Origin: Arthrobacter pullicola
Lineage (GTDB): Bacteria; Actinomycetota; Actinomycetes; Actinomycetales; Micrococcaceae
DNA: 64,000 bases
Assembly: GCF_014836875.1 (NCBI RefSeq)
Contig: NZ_JACSQC010000007.1
Coordinates: 64,555-128,554, forward strand
Direction of reading: 5' to 3'
A model generated the notes under the pieces. The model ran no database searches. It was not told the DNA's origin and was given only the letters and a program-made list of their open reading frames with translations. Within the stretch, counting starts at the first letter, position 1. Every line of letters starts with the position of its first letter. Shown in pieces: positions 1 through 9,089 of this stretch. A program made the translations under genes and the position numbers.

Positions 1-327
1 CTGTGCGGGGGAGGAGGTCTCGTAGACGGGCACGGGGATGCCGCCGGCAAACCAGATGGCGAAGTCCACCAGCGTCCATTCGTACCGGGTGCGGGCCATG
101 ATGCCGACGCGGTCTCCGGCACCTATGCCGGAGGCGAGGAGGCCCTTGGCGATCCGGGTGACATCGGCGAGGAACTCGGTGGCACTGATGTTCGTCCATG
201 AATCGCCGGATGAGCGCACGGCGAAGAGAGCGGGGTTGGAGGCCTTGGCGGCCTGTTCCAGAAGCAGGTCCGTTGTGTTCGTGTCCGGCGAGGACTCCAC
301 CAGGACAGGAACGCTGTATTCGCGCAC
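1..327 (-). CDS. Long-chain fatty acid-CoA ligase (AMP-forming), N-terminal part only
   Basis: Partial gene running off the left edge; about 109 N-terminal residues are visible. They read MREYSVPVLVES, then a segment with SWTNISATEF, LLASGIGAGDRVGIMARTR and EWTLVDFAIWFAGGIPVPVY, which is the typical start of bacterial long-chain acyl-CoA synthetases (FadD15/FAA1-like) that adenylate a fatty acid and load it onto CoA. The GTG start is preceded by GAAGGAG about 7 nt upstream. The catalytic AMP-binding motifs lie outside the window. In M. tuberculosis fadD15 lies a few genes from plsC, as here. The family call is firm; chain-length preference is unknown. Confidence 0.85.
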   Translation of the reverse strand, partial: MREYSVPVLVESSPDTNTTDLLLEQAAKASNPALFAVRSSGDSWTNISATEFLADVTRIAKGLLASGIGAGDRVGIMARTRYEWTLVDFAIWFAGGIPVPVYETSSPAQ

Positions 328-461
328 GATAGCTCCTTCGATATCATTTCGGACGGCGGGGTGTTCCCCACCTTATAACTTAGATCACATTTTCGTACTC
401 GCTGGTAACTTTCGAATCCATAACGCTTGACGGTGCCGGATCCGAGTGCTGTCAGGGCGCT

Positions 462-467
462 TAGAAT
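462..467 (+). promoter_or_regulatory. Probable -10 box (TAGAAT) of glk
   Basis: TAGAAT lies 9 nt before ATG 477 and 6 nt before an in-frame TTG at 474. This resembles the leaderless arrangement seen at other genes in the window. No convincing -35 was found. Confidence 0.45.
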
Positions 468-476
468 TAGTTGTTG

Positions 477-1544
477 ATGCCTCCAGTAAATCCAGCTCCT
501 GTTCCTCCCTTCCCTGCTGCCCGGTGGTCCCGGCGTGCGGATCCCTTCCGTCCGCGCCGGTCCGCGCGGCTTTCCAGTCCGATGCGCCGGCGGGGGCTGG
601 CCATCGGCATCGACATCGGCGGCACGAAGGTCGCGGCCGGTCTGGTCGATTCCAGCGGCCGGGTCCTCGCGGAGGTCCGCCGTTCCACCCCGGGACAGAA
701 CCCCCGGGAGGTTGAACAGGTCATCGTGGAACTTGTCCGCGAACTCTCGGCCGAGAAACACGTCTGGTCCGTTGGAATCGGCGCTGCCGGCTGGATGGAT
801 CTGGCCGGCAGCACAGTACTCTTCAGTCCGCACCTGGCCTGGCGGAATGAGCCGCTCCAAGCCAACCTGGAACGGCTGCTCAAGCGGCGGGTCTACCTGG
901 CCAACGACGCCGACGGCGCGGCGTGGGCGGAGTGGCGTTTCGGCGCCGGAGCGGGGGAGAGCAGGCTGGTCTGCATCACCCTGGGCACCGGGATCGGCGG
1001 GGCCATGATCATGGACGGGCGGCTGGAGCGGGGCCGTTTCGGGGTGGCCGGCGAGTTCGGCCACCAGATCATCATGCCGCAGGGCCGGCGCTGCGAATGC
1101 GGCAACCGCGGATGCTGGGAGCAGTATGCCTCGGGAAACGCGCTGGGCCGGGAAGCCCGTGAACTTGCAGAAGCGAATTCGCCGGTGGCCCAGGAACTGC
1201 TGCGCAGCGTTGACGGCCGGATTCCCGACATCACCGGCGCCGTGGTGACCCGCCTCGCGCTGGCAGGGGACCGGACCGCAATCGAGCTCCTCGGCGAAGT
1301 GGGCGAGTGGCTGGGCCTGGGACTCGCGAATCTCGCGGCGGCCCTGGACCCCGGAATGTTCGTCATCGGCGGCGGCCTCAGCGACGCCGGCGACCTGCTC
1401 CTGGAACCGGCCCGGCGGTCCTTCTCCCGGAACCTGACCGGCCGGGGGTTCCGGCCTGAGGCGAGGATCGAGAAGGCCGCCCTCGGTCCCGCCGCCGGCA
1501 TGATCGGCGCGGCGGATCTTTCCCGGGTGGCTGCCCGGCGCTGA
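477..1544 (+). CDS. glk: ROK-family glucokinase (ATP-dependent type)
   Basis: About 355 residues. The ROK ATP-binding motif AIGIDIGGTKVAAGLVD begins near residue 42. It is followed by the sugar-binding region VYLANDADGAAWAEW, the GTGIGGAMI loop and the ROK zinc motif CECGNRGCWEQYASG. The expected activity is phosphorylation of glucose to glucose-6-phosphate in the cytoplasm. The start is uncertain: ATG 477 gives a basic, proline-rich leader of about 40 residues, while ATG 582 would start directly before the ROK domain. TTG codons at 471 and 474 are also in frame. A second, polyphosphate-type glucokinase lies at 40.4-41.2 kb. A ROK transcriptional repressor is unlikely because no helix-turn-helix is present. 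Confidence 0.88.
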   Translation: MPPVNPAPVPPFPAARWSRRADPFRPRRSARLSSPMRRRGLAIGIDIGGTKVAAGLVDSSGRVLAEVRRSTPGQNPREVEQVIVELVRELSAEKHVWSVGIGAAGWMDLAGSTVLFSPHLAWRNEPLQANLERLLKRRVYLANDADGAAWAEWRFGAGAGESRLVCITLGTGIGGAMIMDGRLERGRFGVAGEFGHQIIMPQGRRCECGNRGCWEQYASGNALGREARELAEANSPVAQELLRSVDGRIPDITGAVVTRLALAGDRTAIELLGEVGEWLGLGLANLAAALDPGMFVIGGGLSDAGDLLLEPARRSFSRNLTGRGFRPEARIEKAALGPAAGMIGAADLSRVAARR

Positions 1545-1560
1545 CTGGTTTCCGCTGCGG

Positions 1561-2091
1561 CTAGACCGCAGCGCCGTCGTCGTCCTCATCCCGGTTCTGG
1601 GGGAGCCGGTAAAGCAGATAGCCGGAGGACGCGACGAATAGAGCCACGATGCCCAGCACAACGGTCAGCGGAGCGCTGCGCCAGAACATGGCGAAGAGCA
1701 GGAGCAGCAGCGGCCCGCCGGCGGCCCCGAGCCAGGCGAGGATGACCAGGGGTTCGCCGCTGCCCAGCGGCGGCGGTTCCTCCGGGACGAAGCTTCCGTC
1801 GGACTCGTCCTCCTGGGGGCTGTAGTCGCGCGGCCCGGCACTCGGACCGGTACCCGGGTCCCGGCGCAGCGGCTGGTTCTCGAAGATGGCACGTGTCCGT
1901 TCGGCCGCGGAGCGCGGATCGGGCGGTGTGCGGGAGTCCGGCTGTACGGCGGCCGCCGGGCCGGAATGCGGGCTCCGGTCAGGGTTATTCTCCCCGGGGT
2001 CAAAGTCCGGGGTCTCCTGCAGCCGCGCCACCAGGTCCTGCCAGGTGGCGTCGTCAGTGGATTCGTTGCGGTCCGGTTCGCGGTCTGTCAT
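1561..2091 (-). CDS. Hypothetical protein with two C-terminal membrane helices
   Basis: 176 residues, family not recognised. Residues 1-110 are polar, acidic and proline-rich and look disordered (many D/E/P/R, including ATWQDLVARLQETPDFDPGE near the start). Two hydrophobic segments follow at about 114-137 and 141-162, then an acidic tail (NRDEDDDG). The predicted topology is a long cytoplasmic N-terminus anchored by a hairpin of helices. The start overlaps the stop of the upstream hydrolase by 4 nt (ATGA), so the two are probably co-translated. No catalytic motif is visible. Confidence 0.75.
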   Translation of the reverse strand: MTDREPDRNESTDDATWQDLVARLQETPDFDPGENNPDRSPHSGPAAAVQPDSRTPPDPRSAAERTRAIFENQPLRRDPGTGPSAGPRDYSPQEDESDGSFVPEEPPPLGSGEPLVILAWLGAAGGPLLLLLFAMFWRSAPLTVVLGIVALFVASSGYLLYRLPQNRDEDDDGAAV

Positions 2092-2852
2092 GCCGGGGCA
2101 CCTGCACTCACCCGTTGGATAAATTCATGGGAGCGGTCGAAGATCAGGGAAGCATCGTGGTCCATAGTTGCCACGTGATAGCTGTTTTCCAAAGGGATAA
2201 CCTCAAGTTCGGTGCTGCCGACCAGTTTCCGCAGCAGATCCATGCTCGATTCCGGGACGACCGGATCCACTGTGGAACGGAAAGCGATAACGGGTGCGGT
2301 AACGGCGGGCAGATGCGCTGCAGTGTCCTTGAACAGCCGCAGGAGTTCGGCGACGGCGCCCACGGGCGTGCGGGCGTAGGCCATTTCATCCTGCCCGGGG
2401 AGTCTGATGTTGTTGCCGATGGCCGGCACGGATGGGATCACATATTTGAGCAGCCGGGCGTACCGCGCCCGGGGATCCGCCACCGTCAGCCCGGGATTGA
2501 CGACGGCGACTCCGGCTACCGGGCGGTGAGCGGCAAGGCGGAGCGCCAGCGCCCCTCCCATCGACAAGCCCGCCACCACAACCCTGTCGGTCCTCTCGGC
2601 CAGTCTGGCATACGCGTCGTCGTAGGCCCGGTACCAGTGCTGCCACGGGGTGCGCGCCAGTTCCTGCCAGGTTGTTCCGTGACCCGGAAGCAACGGCAGG
2701 CTCACGGAGTAGCCGGCGTCGGCCAAATAGCGCGCCCAGCCCAGCATGCTCACGGTGGAACCCGTGAAACCGTGGCTCAGCAGTACGCCGGTGGCAGCGT
2801 TCGGGCCGTGTCCGCCGCTCGAGAACGGAGCATGGCGCCCAGGGGATGTCAT
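2088..2852 (-). CDS. Alpha/beta hydrolase, Est30-like carboxylesterase/monoacylglycerol lipase
   Basis: 254 residues. The fold signature is clear: oxyanion-hole HGF at 27-29, nucleophile elbow GLSMG at 95-99 (Ser97), Asp196 in STVDPVVP and His226 in SYHVATMDHD. This catalytic triad and spacing match the small cytoplasmic carboxylesterases related to Geobacillus Est30, which hydrolyse short- to medium-chain esters or monoacylglycerols. No signal peptide is seen. It is the first gene of a two-gene unit with the downstream membrane protein and is divergent from the acyltransferase gene. The physiological substrate cannot be told from the sequence. Confidence 0.85.
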   Translation of the reverse strand: MTSPGRHAPFSSGGHGPNAATGVLLSHGFTGSTVSMLGWARYLADAGYSVSLPLLPGHGTTWQELARTPWQHWYRAYDDAYARLAERTDRVVVAGLSMGGALALRLAAHRPVAGVAVVNPGLTVADPRARYARLLKYVIPSVPAIGNNIRLPGQDEMAYARTPVGAVAELLRLFKDTAAHLPAVTAPVIAFRSTVDPVVPESSMDLLRKLVGSTELEVIPLENSYHVATMDHDASLIFDRSHEFIQRVSAGAPA

Positions 2853-3018
2853 AGCTCTATGGTTGCATTAGGATGCTGAATTTCCACCCCGCTGATAACA
2901 AAGTTCCGGGTCCGCGCCGCGGCAGAAATCCTATGCCGTGGCTGCGGCCCTTACAGTAGTACCTAGGGGATCCAAACAGGCGCCCCAAAGTGTTTGTCCG
3001 GACGGGAGAGCTGGCCGC

Positions 3019-3930
3019 GTGTTCTATTGGGTGATGAAGACGATTTTCATCGGACCGGTGGTGAATCTCCTGTTCCGGCCGTGGGTCAAAGGCATGGACA
3101 ACGTACCTGCCACGGGGCCGGCGATCCTCGTCAGCAACCACCTCTCTTTTTCGGATTCGATCTTCCTCCCCCTGGCGGTTCCGCGGCCCGTGAGCTTTTT
3201 GGCCAAGTCCGAGTACTTCACGGGCAGGGGACTCAAGGGCAAGCTGACCGCCATGTTCTTCCGGCTGACCAACCAGCTGCCGATCGACCGCTCCGGAGGG
3301 GCTGCCTCCGAAGCGGCCCTGCGCGCCGGAGTCAAGGTTCTTGAAGGCGGCAACCTGCTCGGCATCTACCCCGAGGGCACCCGAAGCCCGGATGGCCGGC
3401 TGTACCGGGGAAAGACCGGGGTCGCGAAGATGGCGCTGCAGACGGGAGTCCCGGTGATCCCGGTAGCCATGATCGGCACGGACAAGGTCCAGCCGATCGG
3501 GCGCCGTATTCCCAATATCCGCCGCATCGGCATCATCGTCGGTGAACCGCTGGACTTCTCCCGGTACGCGGGGCTGGAAAACGACCGCTTCGTGCAGCGC
3601 TCCGTGACGGACGAGATCATGTATGAACTGATGCGGCTCTCCGGGCAGGAATACGTTGATGTGTACGCGAGCACCGTGAAAGACAAGATGGCGGCCGCGC
3701 GCAAAGCGTCCAAGGCGGCCGAATCACGCAGTGCAGCAGTCCGGCTTGCGACCCCGGACGAGCCTGAGCCCGGCGTCGGCCCTGCGGCCGGACGCCGCAG
3801 GAACCACAAGGAACCTGGCGAAGTGACAGTGATCGGCTCACCGGAGGCAGGCAAACCTGCCGGTCTGGACAGCGGCCCGCAGGGTCCGCAGGAATCCGGC
3901 GGAGCAGAGCAGACGCCGCACAGCGCCTAG
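3019..3930 (+). CDS. plsC: 1-acyl-sn-glycerol-3-phosphate acyltransferase family (PlsC-like)
   Basis: About 303 residues from a GTG with GGGAGAG upstream. The HX4D catalytic motif is NHLSFSD (His41, Asp46). The substrate-binding motif YPEGTRSPDG is near residues 117-126, and VPVIPVAMIGTDKVQP fits the family's fourth block. The enzyme should acylate a lysophospholipid such as lysophosphatidic acid at the membrane. The last 80 residues or so, after VDVYASTVKDKM, are a charged, probably disordered tail that E. coli PlsC lacks. M. tuberculosis has the homologous acyltransferase Rv2182c close to aroG and pknL, the same neighbours as here. Confidence 0.88.
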   Translation: MFYWVMKTIFIGPVVNLLFRPWVKGMDNVPATGPAILVSNHLSFSDSIFLPLAVPRPVSFLAKSEYFTGRGLKGKLTAMFFRLTNQLPIDRSGGAASEAALRAGVKVLEGGNLLGIYPEGTRSPDGRLYRGKTGVAKMALQTGVPVIPVAMIGTDKVQPIGRRIPNIRRIGIIVGEPLDFSRYAGLENDRFVQRSVTDEIMYELMRLSGQEYVDVYASTVKDKMAAARKASKAAESRSAAVRLATPDEPEPGVGPAAGRRRNHKEPGEVTVIGSPEAGKPAGLDSGPQGPQESGGAEQTPHSA

Positions 3931-3995
3931 ACGGTTTGTCCGGGCCCGGCTGCGTAACAGGACACATTTGATCGCCCCGCGTCCCTGCCTGCCAG

Positions 3996-4001
3996 TAGGA
4001 T
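3996..4001 (+). promoter_or_regulatory. -10 box (TAGGAT) for leaderless aroG
   Basis: TAGGAT ends 7 nt before the GTG start, so transcription would begin at or next to the start codon. The only purine-rich stretch upstream of the GTG (TTTAAGGC) is too close to work as a ribosome-binding site. Confidence 0.6.
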
Positions 4002-4008
4002 TTAAGGC

Positions 4009-5397
4009 GTGAGCCAAACACCTGCAGACCTCGACCCCAGTTTTCCTCCTTCCTCCGGCGCTGCCGTATATCCGGGGCTGGACGAATGGCGGTCCCTGCC
4101 GATCTCGCAGCAGCCGTCCTGGCACAACGATCCGGGGTACGCCGCAGCAGTAGCGGAGCTTTCGATGGTTCCGCCGCTGGTGTTTGCCGGTGAGGTGGAC
4201 ATCCTCCGCGACCGGCTGGCCCAGGCTGCCCAGGGCAAGGCCTTCCTGCTCCAGGGAGGTGACTGCGCAGAAACCTTCGAGGCGGCAACGGCAGATAAGA
4301 TCAGTGCCCGGGTCCGCACCATCCTGCAGATGTCCGTGGTCCTGACCTACGGTGCTTCGCTTCCCGTCATCAAGATGGGCCGCATGGCCGGTCAGTTCGC
4401 CAAGCCGCGTTCCTCGAACGATGAGACGCGGGGCGAAACCACACTTCCCGCCTACCGCGGCGACATGGTGAACGGCTTCGAATTTACACCGGAATCCCGC
4501 CGCCACGATCCGGCACGGATGGTCCGGGCCTACCACACCTCGGCATCCACGCTGAACCTGATCCGGGCATTCACGCAGGGAGGTTTCGCCGACCTGCGGC
4601 TGGTCCATCACTGGAACCGCGGCTTCACAGCCAACCCTGCCCACTCCCGCTACGAGTCGCTGGCCCGGGATATCGACCGTGCCGTGCGTTTCATGGACGT
4701 CTGCGGAGCAGATTTCGAAGCACTGAAGCGGGTGGAGTTCTTCGCCAGCCACGAGGCCCTGCTGCTGGACTACGAACGGGCGCTGACCAGGATCGACTCG
4801 CGCACCGGACAGCCCTACGACACCTCGGCACATTTCCTGTGGATCGGGGAACGTACCAGGGACCTGGACTCCGCCCATGTGGACTTCCTTTCCCGCGTCC
4901 GCAACCCCATCGGCGTGAAGCTTGGGCCGAACAGCACTCCCGAGGACGCCCTGGCCCTGATCGACAAGCTGGACCCGAACCGGGAGCCCGGACGGCTGAC
5001 CTTCATTACCCGGATGGGCGCACAGAACATCCGGGAGAAGCTGCCCACCCTGGTGGAGAAGGTTACTGCTTCTGGAGCGCAGGTCCTTTGGGTCACGGAT
5101 CCCATGCACGGCAACACCGTGACCTCACCCAACGGCTACAAGACCCGCAACTTCGACGATGTTATGGACGAGGTCCGCGGCTTCTTTGAGGTGCACAACG
5201 CCCTGGGCACGTTCCCTGGCGGCCTGCATGTGGAAATGACCGGCGACGACGTTTCCGAGTGCCTCGGCGGTGCCGATCCGGTGGACCAGGACGCGTTCGT
5301 TGAAGGCTACGAGTCCGTCTGCGATCCGCGCCTGAACCACATGCAGTCCCTGGAAATGGCGTTCCTTGTGGCGGGAGCACTGGCCGAGAAAGGCTAG
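4009..5397 (+). CDS. aroG: 3-deoxy-7-phosphoheptulonate synthase, class II
   Basis: 462 residues, the full length of class II (plant/actinobacterial type) DAHP synthases. It condenses phosphoenolpyruvate and erythrose-4-phosphate in the first step of the shikimate pathway. Signature segments are LLQGGDCAETF with the metal-ligand Cys near residue 86, KMGRMAGQFAKPRSS, the FFASHEALLLDYERAL region, GVKLGPNSTPE, LWVTDPMHGNT and HVEMTGDDVSECLGG. The GTG start sits 7 nt after a TAGGAT box and is probably leaderless. It is convergent with the kinase gene (18 nt apart), and no hairpin is visible between them. Confidence 0.96.
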   Translation: MSQTPADLDPSFPPSSGAAVYPGLDEWRSLPISQQPSWHNDPGYAAAVAELSMVPPLVFAGEVDILRDRLAQAAQGKAFLLQGGDCAETFEAATADKISARVRTILQMSVVLTYGASLPVIKMGRMAGQFAKPRSSNDETRGETTLPAYRGDMVNGFEFTPESRRHDPARMVRAYHTSASTLNLIRAFTQGGFADLRLVHHWNRGFTANPAHSRYESLARDIDRAVRFMDVCGADFEALKRVEFFASHEALLLDYERALTRIDSRTGQPYDTSAHFLWIGERTRDLDSAHVDFLSRVRNPIGVKLGPNSTPEDALALIDKLDPNREPGRLTFITRMGAQNIREKLPTLVEKVTASGAQVLWVTDPMHGNTVTSPNGYKTRNFDDVMDEVRGFFEVHNALGTFPGGLHVEMTGDDVSECLGGADPVDQDAFVEGYESVCDPRLNHMQSLEMAFLVAGALAEKG

Positions 5398-5415
5398 CTG
5401 CCCCGCTCCGTCCGG

Positions 5416-7512
5416 CTAGACGACGGTCAGCGTGATGACCGAGCCTTCGGGCGCAGTCCCGCTGGAGGGATCCTGGGCGCGGACGGTTCCGAAGAACCCG
5501 CCCAGGATCTCGTTCACCTGGACCTTGAAGCCCAGTTCCTCGAGTTCTTTCCGGGCTGTATCGGCCTGCTTGCCGACGTAGCTGGGCACCTGGATTATCC
5601 GCGGTCCGTCCGAGATGGTCAGCGTGACGGCTGCGCCGCGTTCCAGCAGCCCGGATACAGGTGCCTGGGTAACGACGGCGCCCTTGGGGACATCGGCGCT
5701 GTTCACCCGGGTGGGCGCGACCGAGGCGGTCAGTCCGGCGTCTTCCAGGGACTTGACGGCCTCATCCTCCGCCTGGCCAACAACTGACGGCACTTGAACG
5801 GGGGCCGGGCCCTTGGAGACGGTGAGGTCCACCGGAGTGCCGCGCCTCAGCTCCGCGTCAGCAGCCGGGAGTTGGGCGATGACCCGGCCGGCGGGGACGG
5901 TCTCATCGAATTCCTCAGTGACACTGCCGGGTGCGAGCCCCGCTTTGGTGAGTTCCTCTTCCGCCGATTCCACGGTGCGCTGGATAACGTTCGGAACGGT
6001 GAACAGCTCCGGACCCTTTGACACGAGCAGGGTGACCGTCTGGAACCGCCGGACCTGCTGCGGAGCGTTGGGGTCCGTGCCGATGGCCAGGCCCGCAGCA
6101 ACCACCTCGTCGTAGACCTCGTTCGTGGTGTACCGCAGCCCCTCTTCGCCCAGGCGGGCGGAAGCCGCGGCGGCTGGTGTGTTGGAAACCTCCGGGATGG
6201 ACACCAGTGCGCCCGGCCCGGCCCCGAAGAACCAGCCCGTGAAGGCGGCCGCCGCCACCAGGAGAAAAATCAGGAGTCCCACAAGCACGCCGCGCCGACG
6301 CGGACTGCCGGAGCGCAGGGAAACCTCGGGACGCTGGGCATCCCTGCTGGACTGCTTCTGCTGTGCCTTGAAGTCCCTGCGGGCCTGCCGCCGCCCGGCG
6401 CGGGCAGAGACCACGGGGTACGCGCCGTCGTCCGCCTCGTCGTCGTAATCCTCCCCGTCAGCCGGGGGAGGCAGTCCCGGAAGGACCGTCGTAGCGTTGT
6501 CTGTCCGGCGGATGACTTCCGTGGCATGCGGCTCGGCGCGGCCGATCACTTCGGTGGCACCGGCGGGGGCCGCGGGGCGGACCACAGCCGTGCGGGCCGG
6601 CACAGTGTCCTGCTGACCTGGTTTTGCCGGCTGCGCTGGGTTACCGGCCGCGTGGAAGTCCAGCTGCTCATCGGTGAGGGACGTGCGGATATGGCGCAGT
6701 TCGCCCAGCAGCGCCCGGCCATCCACGGGACGGTCCTCCGGGTCCTGGGCAGTGCACCACTGCACCAGCTCATCAAGATCCTGGGCGAGGCCGGGGCAGA
6801 CCTCGGACGGTGCCGGCACGGTGGAGTGCACATGCGCAAAGGCAACCTGTATTGGCACCTCCCCGGTGAAGGGCTGGGAACCGGTGAGCATCTCGTAGAG
6901 CATGATGCCGGCGGAGTAGATGTCGCTGCGCTCATCGGCCCCGGACCCGGTGACGAGCTCCGGTGCCAGATAGGCCACGGTGCCGACCAGGGTTCCGGTG
7001 TTGGTGCTGGTGGTCACCGCCCGGGCAAGGCCGAAATCGGCAATCTTGATGGCACCGCTGCTGGCCAGCAGCACGTTCTCAGGCTTGACGTCCCGGTGCA
7101 CCAGGCCGGCTTCATGGGCAGCGGCGAGGCCGTCGATCACGGCATCCATCATCGCCAGCGCGAGGCGGGGAGTGAGGAGGGTGCGTTCGTTCAGCACGTC
7201 GCGCAGGGTGTGCCCTGGGACGTATTCCATGACCAGATAGGCGAGCGAATCCTCAATCCCCTGATCCAGGACGCCGACGACGTGCGGGTGGGATAGCCGG
7301 GCTGCGGATTTGGCCTCACGTTCGAAGCGGTCCAGGAACCCCCGGTCCGCTGCCAGGTGGGGATAGAGCACCTTCAGGGCCACGTCCCGGTCCAGCCGGG
7401 TGTCGGTGGCGAGGTAGACCGTGGACATTCCGCCGCGGGCAATACGGGAGTGCACCAGGTAGCGGTTGTCTACCAGGGTCTCCAGAAGTGGGTCATTCAC
7501 GGGCTCATGCAC
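5416..7512 (-). CDS. pknL: Serine/threonine protein kinase with four PASTA domains (PknL-like)
   Basis: 698 residues. The N-terminal kinase domain (about 15-275) is complete: glycine loop ARGGMSTVYLA, Lys47, HRD at 139-141, DFG at 159-161 and a Thr/Ser-rich activation loop ending in VAYLAPE. A charged juxtamembrane linker (about 280-407) and one membrane helix (408-430) follow. Outside are four PASTA repeats, which bind uncrosslinked peptidoglycan or lipid II. The name rests on position: aroG and an Rv2175c homologue flank it as they flank pknL in M. tuberculosis, whereas pknB usually sits near rodA/pbpA. It may couple cell-wall state to phosphorylation of division proteins or of the Rv2175c-like regulator. 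The GTG start lies 6 nt after TAGGAT. Confidence 0.9.
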   Translation of the reverse strand: MHEPVNDPLLETLVDNRYLVHSRIARGGMSTVYLATDTRLDRDVALKVLYPHLAADRGFLDRFEREAKSAARLSHPHVVGVLDQGIEDSLAYLVMEYVPGHTLRDVLNERTLLTPRLALAMMDAVIDGLAAAHEAGLVHRDVKPENVLLASSGAIKIADFGLARAVTTSTNTGTLVGTVAYLAPELVTGSGADERSDIYSAGIMLYEMLTGSQPFTGEVPIQVAFAHVHSTVPAPSEVCPGLAQDLDELVQWCTAQDPEDRPVDGRALLGELRHIRTSLTDEQLDFHAAGNPAQPAKPGQQDTVPARTAVVRPAAPAGATEVIGRAEPHATEVIRRTDNATTVLPGLPPPADGEDYDDEADDGAYPVVSARAGRRQARRDFKAQQKQSSRDAQRPEVSLRSGSPRRRGVLVGLLIFLLVAAAAFTGWFFGAGPGALVSIPEVSNTPAAAASARLGEEGLRYTTNEVYDEVVAAGLAIGTDPNAPQQVRRFQTVTLLVSKGPELFTVPNVIQRTVESAEEELTKAGLAPGSVTEEFDETVPAGRVIAQLPAADAELRRGTPVDLTVSKGPAPVQVPSVVGQAEDEAVKSLEDAGLTASVAPTRVNSADVPKGAVVTQAPVSGLLERGAAVTLTISDGPRIIQVPSYVGKQADTARKELEELGFKVQVNEILGGFFGTVRAQDPSSGTAPEGSVITLTVV

Positions 7513-7518
7513 CCTTTG

Positions 7519-7524
7519 ATCCTA
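7519..7524 (-). promoter_or_regulatory. -10 box (TAGGAT) for leaderless kinase gene
   Basis: On the minus strand TAGGAT is followed by CAAAGG and then the GTG start. The box lies between the kinase start and the terminator hairpin of the gene upstream. Confidence 0.6.
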
Positions 7525-7535
7525 TAAGCGGGAAA

Positions 7536-7574
7536 GGGCAGGAGGCGGATCGACACCCGATCCGCCTCCTGCCC
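7536..7574 (-). terminator. Terminator of the LysM/transglycosylase gene
   Basis: A 17-bp perfect stem (7536-7552 with 7558-7574, loop of 5) lies 17 nt after the stop codon. On the minus strand it is followed by TTTCCCGC. The short T run makes it moderately convincing as an intrinsic terminator. Confidence 0.75.
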
Positions 7575-7590
7575 GCTTGTTCGCTGGAGC

Positions 7591-8943
7591 CTAGAATGTG
7601 GCCCGGTGAGCCAGAACGGAGGCTACATACGCCTGGGTGTCCGGGTACATGCCCTGGGTCGTGACCGAGTACTGACCCTGGTAGTAGGACGCAATGGCGA
7701 CTTCGAGGCTGGGGCTGGTGCGGATCAGGGAACGGATGATCGCGACGCCGGCCGTAACGTTGTCCTGCGGGTCCAGCAGGTTCAGCTGGCGGCCCACCAG
7801 GCCGGACGCCCATTCACCGGAGGAGGGGATGACCTGCATGGTGCCGATGGCGTTGGCGGGGGAGACCGCCCGCTGGTCGAAACCGGATTCCTGGAAGGCG
7901 AAGGCCTGGGCCAGGGCCGGATCAACGCCCATGGCCAGGGCAGTCTCTGTCACCAGCTGCTGCATCTGGGCCCGGGAGGGAACCTCAACGGAGTTCAAGG
8001 CCTGCTTGTTAAGGTTGGCGCCCGCCACAACGTGCTGCGGGTACGTGTAGTGCAGGAAGGTGCTGGGCACCAGATCCGTCGGAGCTTCTGCGGCGGGGGC
8101 CGCCGGGGCTGCCGGGGTAGCCAGGGTGGTGACCGAGGAGGAACCGCCGAGGGCAAGTTCCTGGCCGGGCCGGATCACCGATGCCGCGTTCAATCCGTTG
8201 GCGTCCAGGATGGACTGCAGCTCGACCCCGTGCTCGGCGGCGATGGCACCCAGCGTGTCGCCTGCGGCAACCGTGTAGGTCCCCGCAGCGGCGGGAGCAG
8301 CGGGGGCCGCGGCCGGTGTGCTGGAAGCTGTGGAGATTCCGGCGGCAGCGGAGCCCAGGGAGATTTCCTGGCCGGGGTGGATCACGGAAGTCATGCTCAG
8401 GCCGTTGGCCTCCAGGACCGACTCCAGGGAGAGATCGTGCTTGGCTGCGATGCCGCTCAGCGTGTCTCCCGGAACCACGGTGTAGGACGCTGCGGGTGCC
8501 GCAGCCTCAGGCGCCTTTGCGGTGCCGGTCAGCTTAAGTTCCTTGCCGGCGTAGATCACCGAGGTCGGCTGCAGGCTGTTGGCGCGGAGGACCTCGTTCA
8601 TGTCCAGGCCGTACTGGGCGGCGATGGAACTGACAGTGTCGCCCGGAACGATCCGGTGGGTCGCGGGGACGGCGGATTCGGCCGCGACCGTGGCGGGCAT
8701 CTGGGTGGCCAGCTGGGCCGCCGGGATGGTGGCGCCGGCGGCGATGTTCTTCTGTGCCTGCAGGGGAAGCTGCGGGAACAGGGCCTTCGCCGGCGTCTGC
8801 GGCTGGACGGCTTCAGCGGTTTCCGCCAGGGCCAGAGAGGACATCATGACGGCAGGAATCGCTGCTGTAGTGACGGCGACGCTCAACTTGCGGGGCATCC
8901 CCGCGGTCGCGGAACGCGGCCGGGGTTTGGGCTGCACGGTCAT
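7591..8943 (-). CDS. Secreted LysM-repeat lytic transglycosylase
   Basis: About 450 residues. An N-terminal signal sequence (basic start, then LSVAVTTAAIPAVMMSSLALAETA) is followed by three LysM peptidoglycan-binding modules, each with a GDT(V/L)S/G core and an N-(S/G)L motif. They are separated by Ala/Pro linkers. A C-terminal SLT-type transglycosylase domain carries the catalytic glutamate in AFAFQESGFDQRAVSPANAIGT split across the motif (FQESGF) and the GTMQVIP segment. It should cleave glycan strands outside the cell. The start is chosen at ATG 8943 (MTVQPKPRP), which has GAGGA upstream; ATG 8961 is an alternative. It lies directly upstream of the PASTA kinase, whose ligands are products of peptidoglycan turnover. 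Confidence 0.85.
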   Translation of the reverse strand: MTVQPKPRPRSATAGMPRKLSVAVTTAAIPAVMMSSLALAETAEAVQPQTPAKALFPQLPLQAQKNIAAGATIPAAQLATQMPATVAAESAVPATHRIVPGDTVSSIAAQYGLDMNEVLRANSLQPTSVIYAGKELKLTGTAKAPEAAAPAASYTVVPGDTLSGIAAKHDLSLESVLEANGLSMTSVIHPGQEISLGSAAAGISTASSTPAAAPAAPAAAGTYTVAAGDTLGAIAAEHGVELQSILDANGLNAASVIRPGQELALGGSSSVTTLATPAAPAAPAAEAPTDLVPSTFLHYTYPQHVVAGANLNKQALNSVEVPSRAQMQQLVTETALAMGVDPALAQAFAFQESGFDQRAVSPANAIGTMQVIPSSGEWASGLVGRQLNLLDPQDNVTAGVAIIRSLIRTSPSLEVAIASYYQGQYSVTTQGMYPDTQAYVASVLAHRATF

Positions 8944-9089
8944 AAGGGGTTGTTTCCTCATCTGTTGGCGGTGCGGCCTTTACCGCAATCCGTGTGACAA
9001 AAAACAAGTAGTGATACGGGTGATGCACGTGTGAATACTGTGACTTATGTGAATTTACACGAGAATGGGCCTTCCGCAATACCCGAGTA

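Noticed and set aside
123-1661. 512-codon minus-strand frame across glk
   Set aside because: It runs antisense to the ROK kinase and in a different frame from the acyl-CoA ligase; the sequence is Arg/Pro-rich without family features.
8944-9089. Cyclic-di-AMP (ydaO) riboswitch before the LysM gene
   Set aside because: The position is typical, but the conserved core sequences were not found by eye. A covariance-model search would be needed to claim it.
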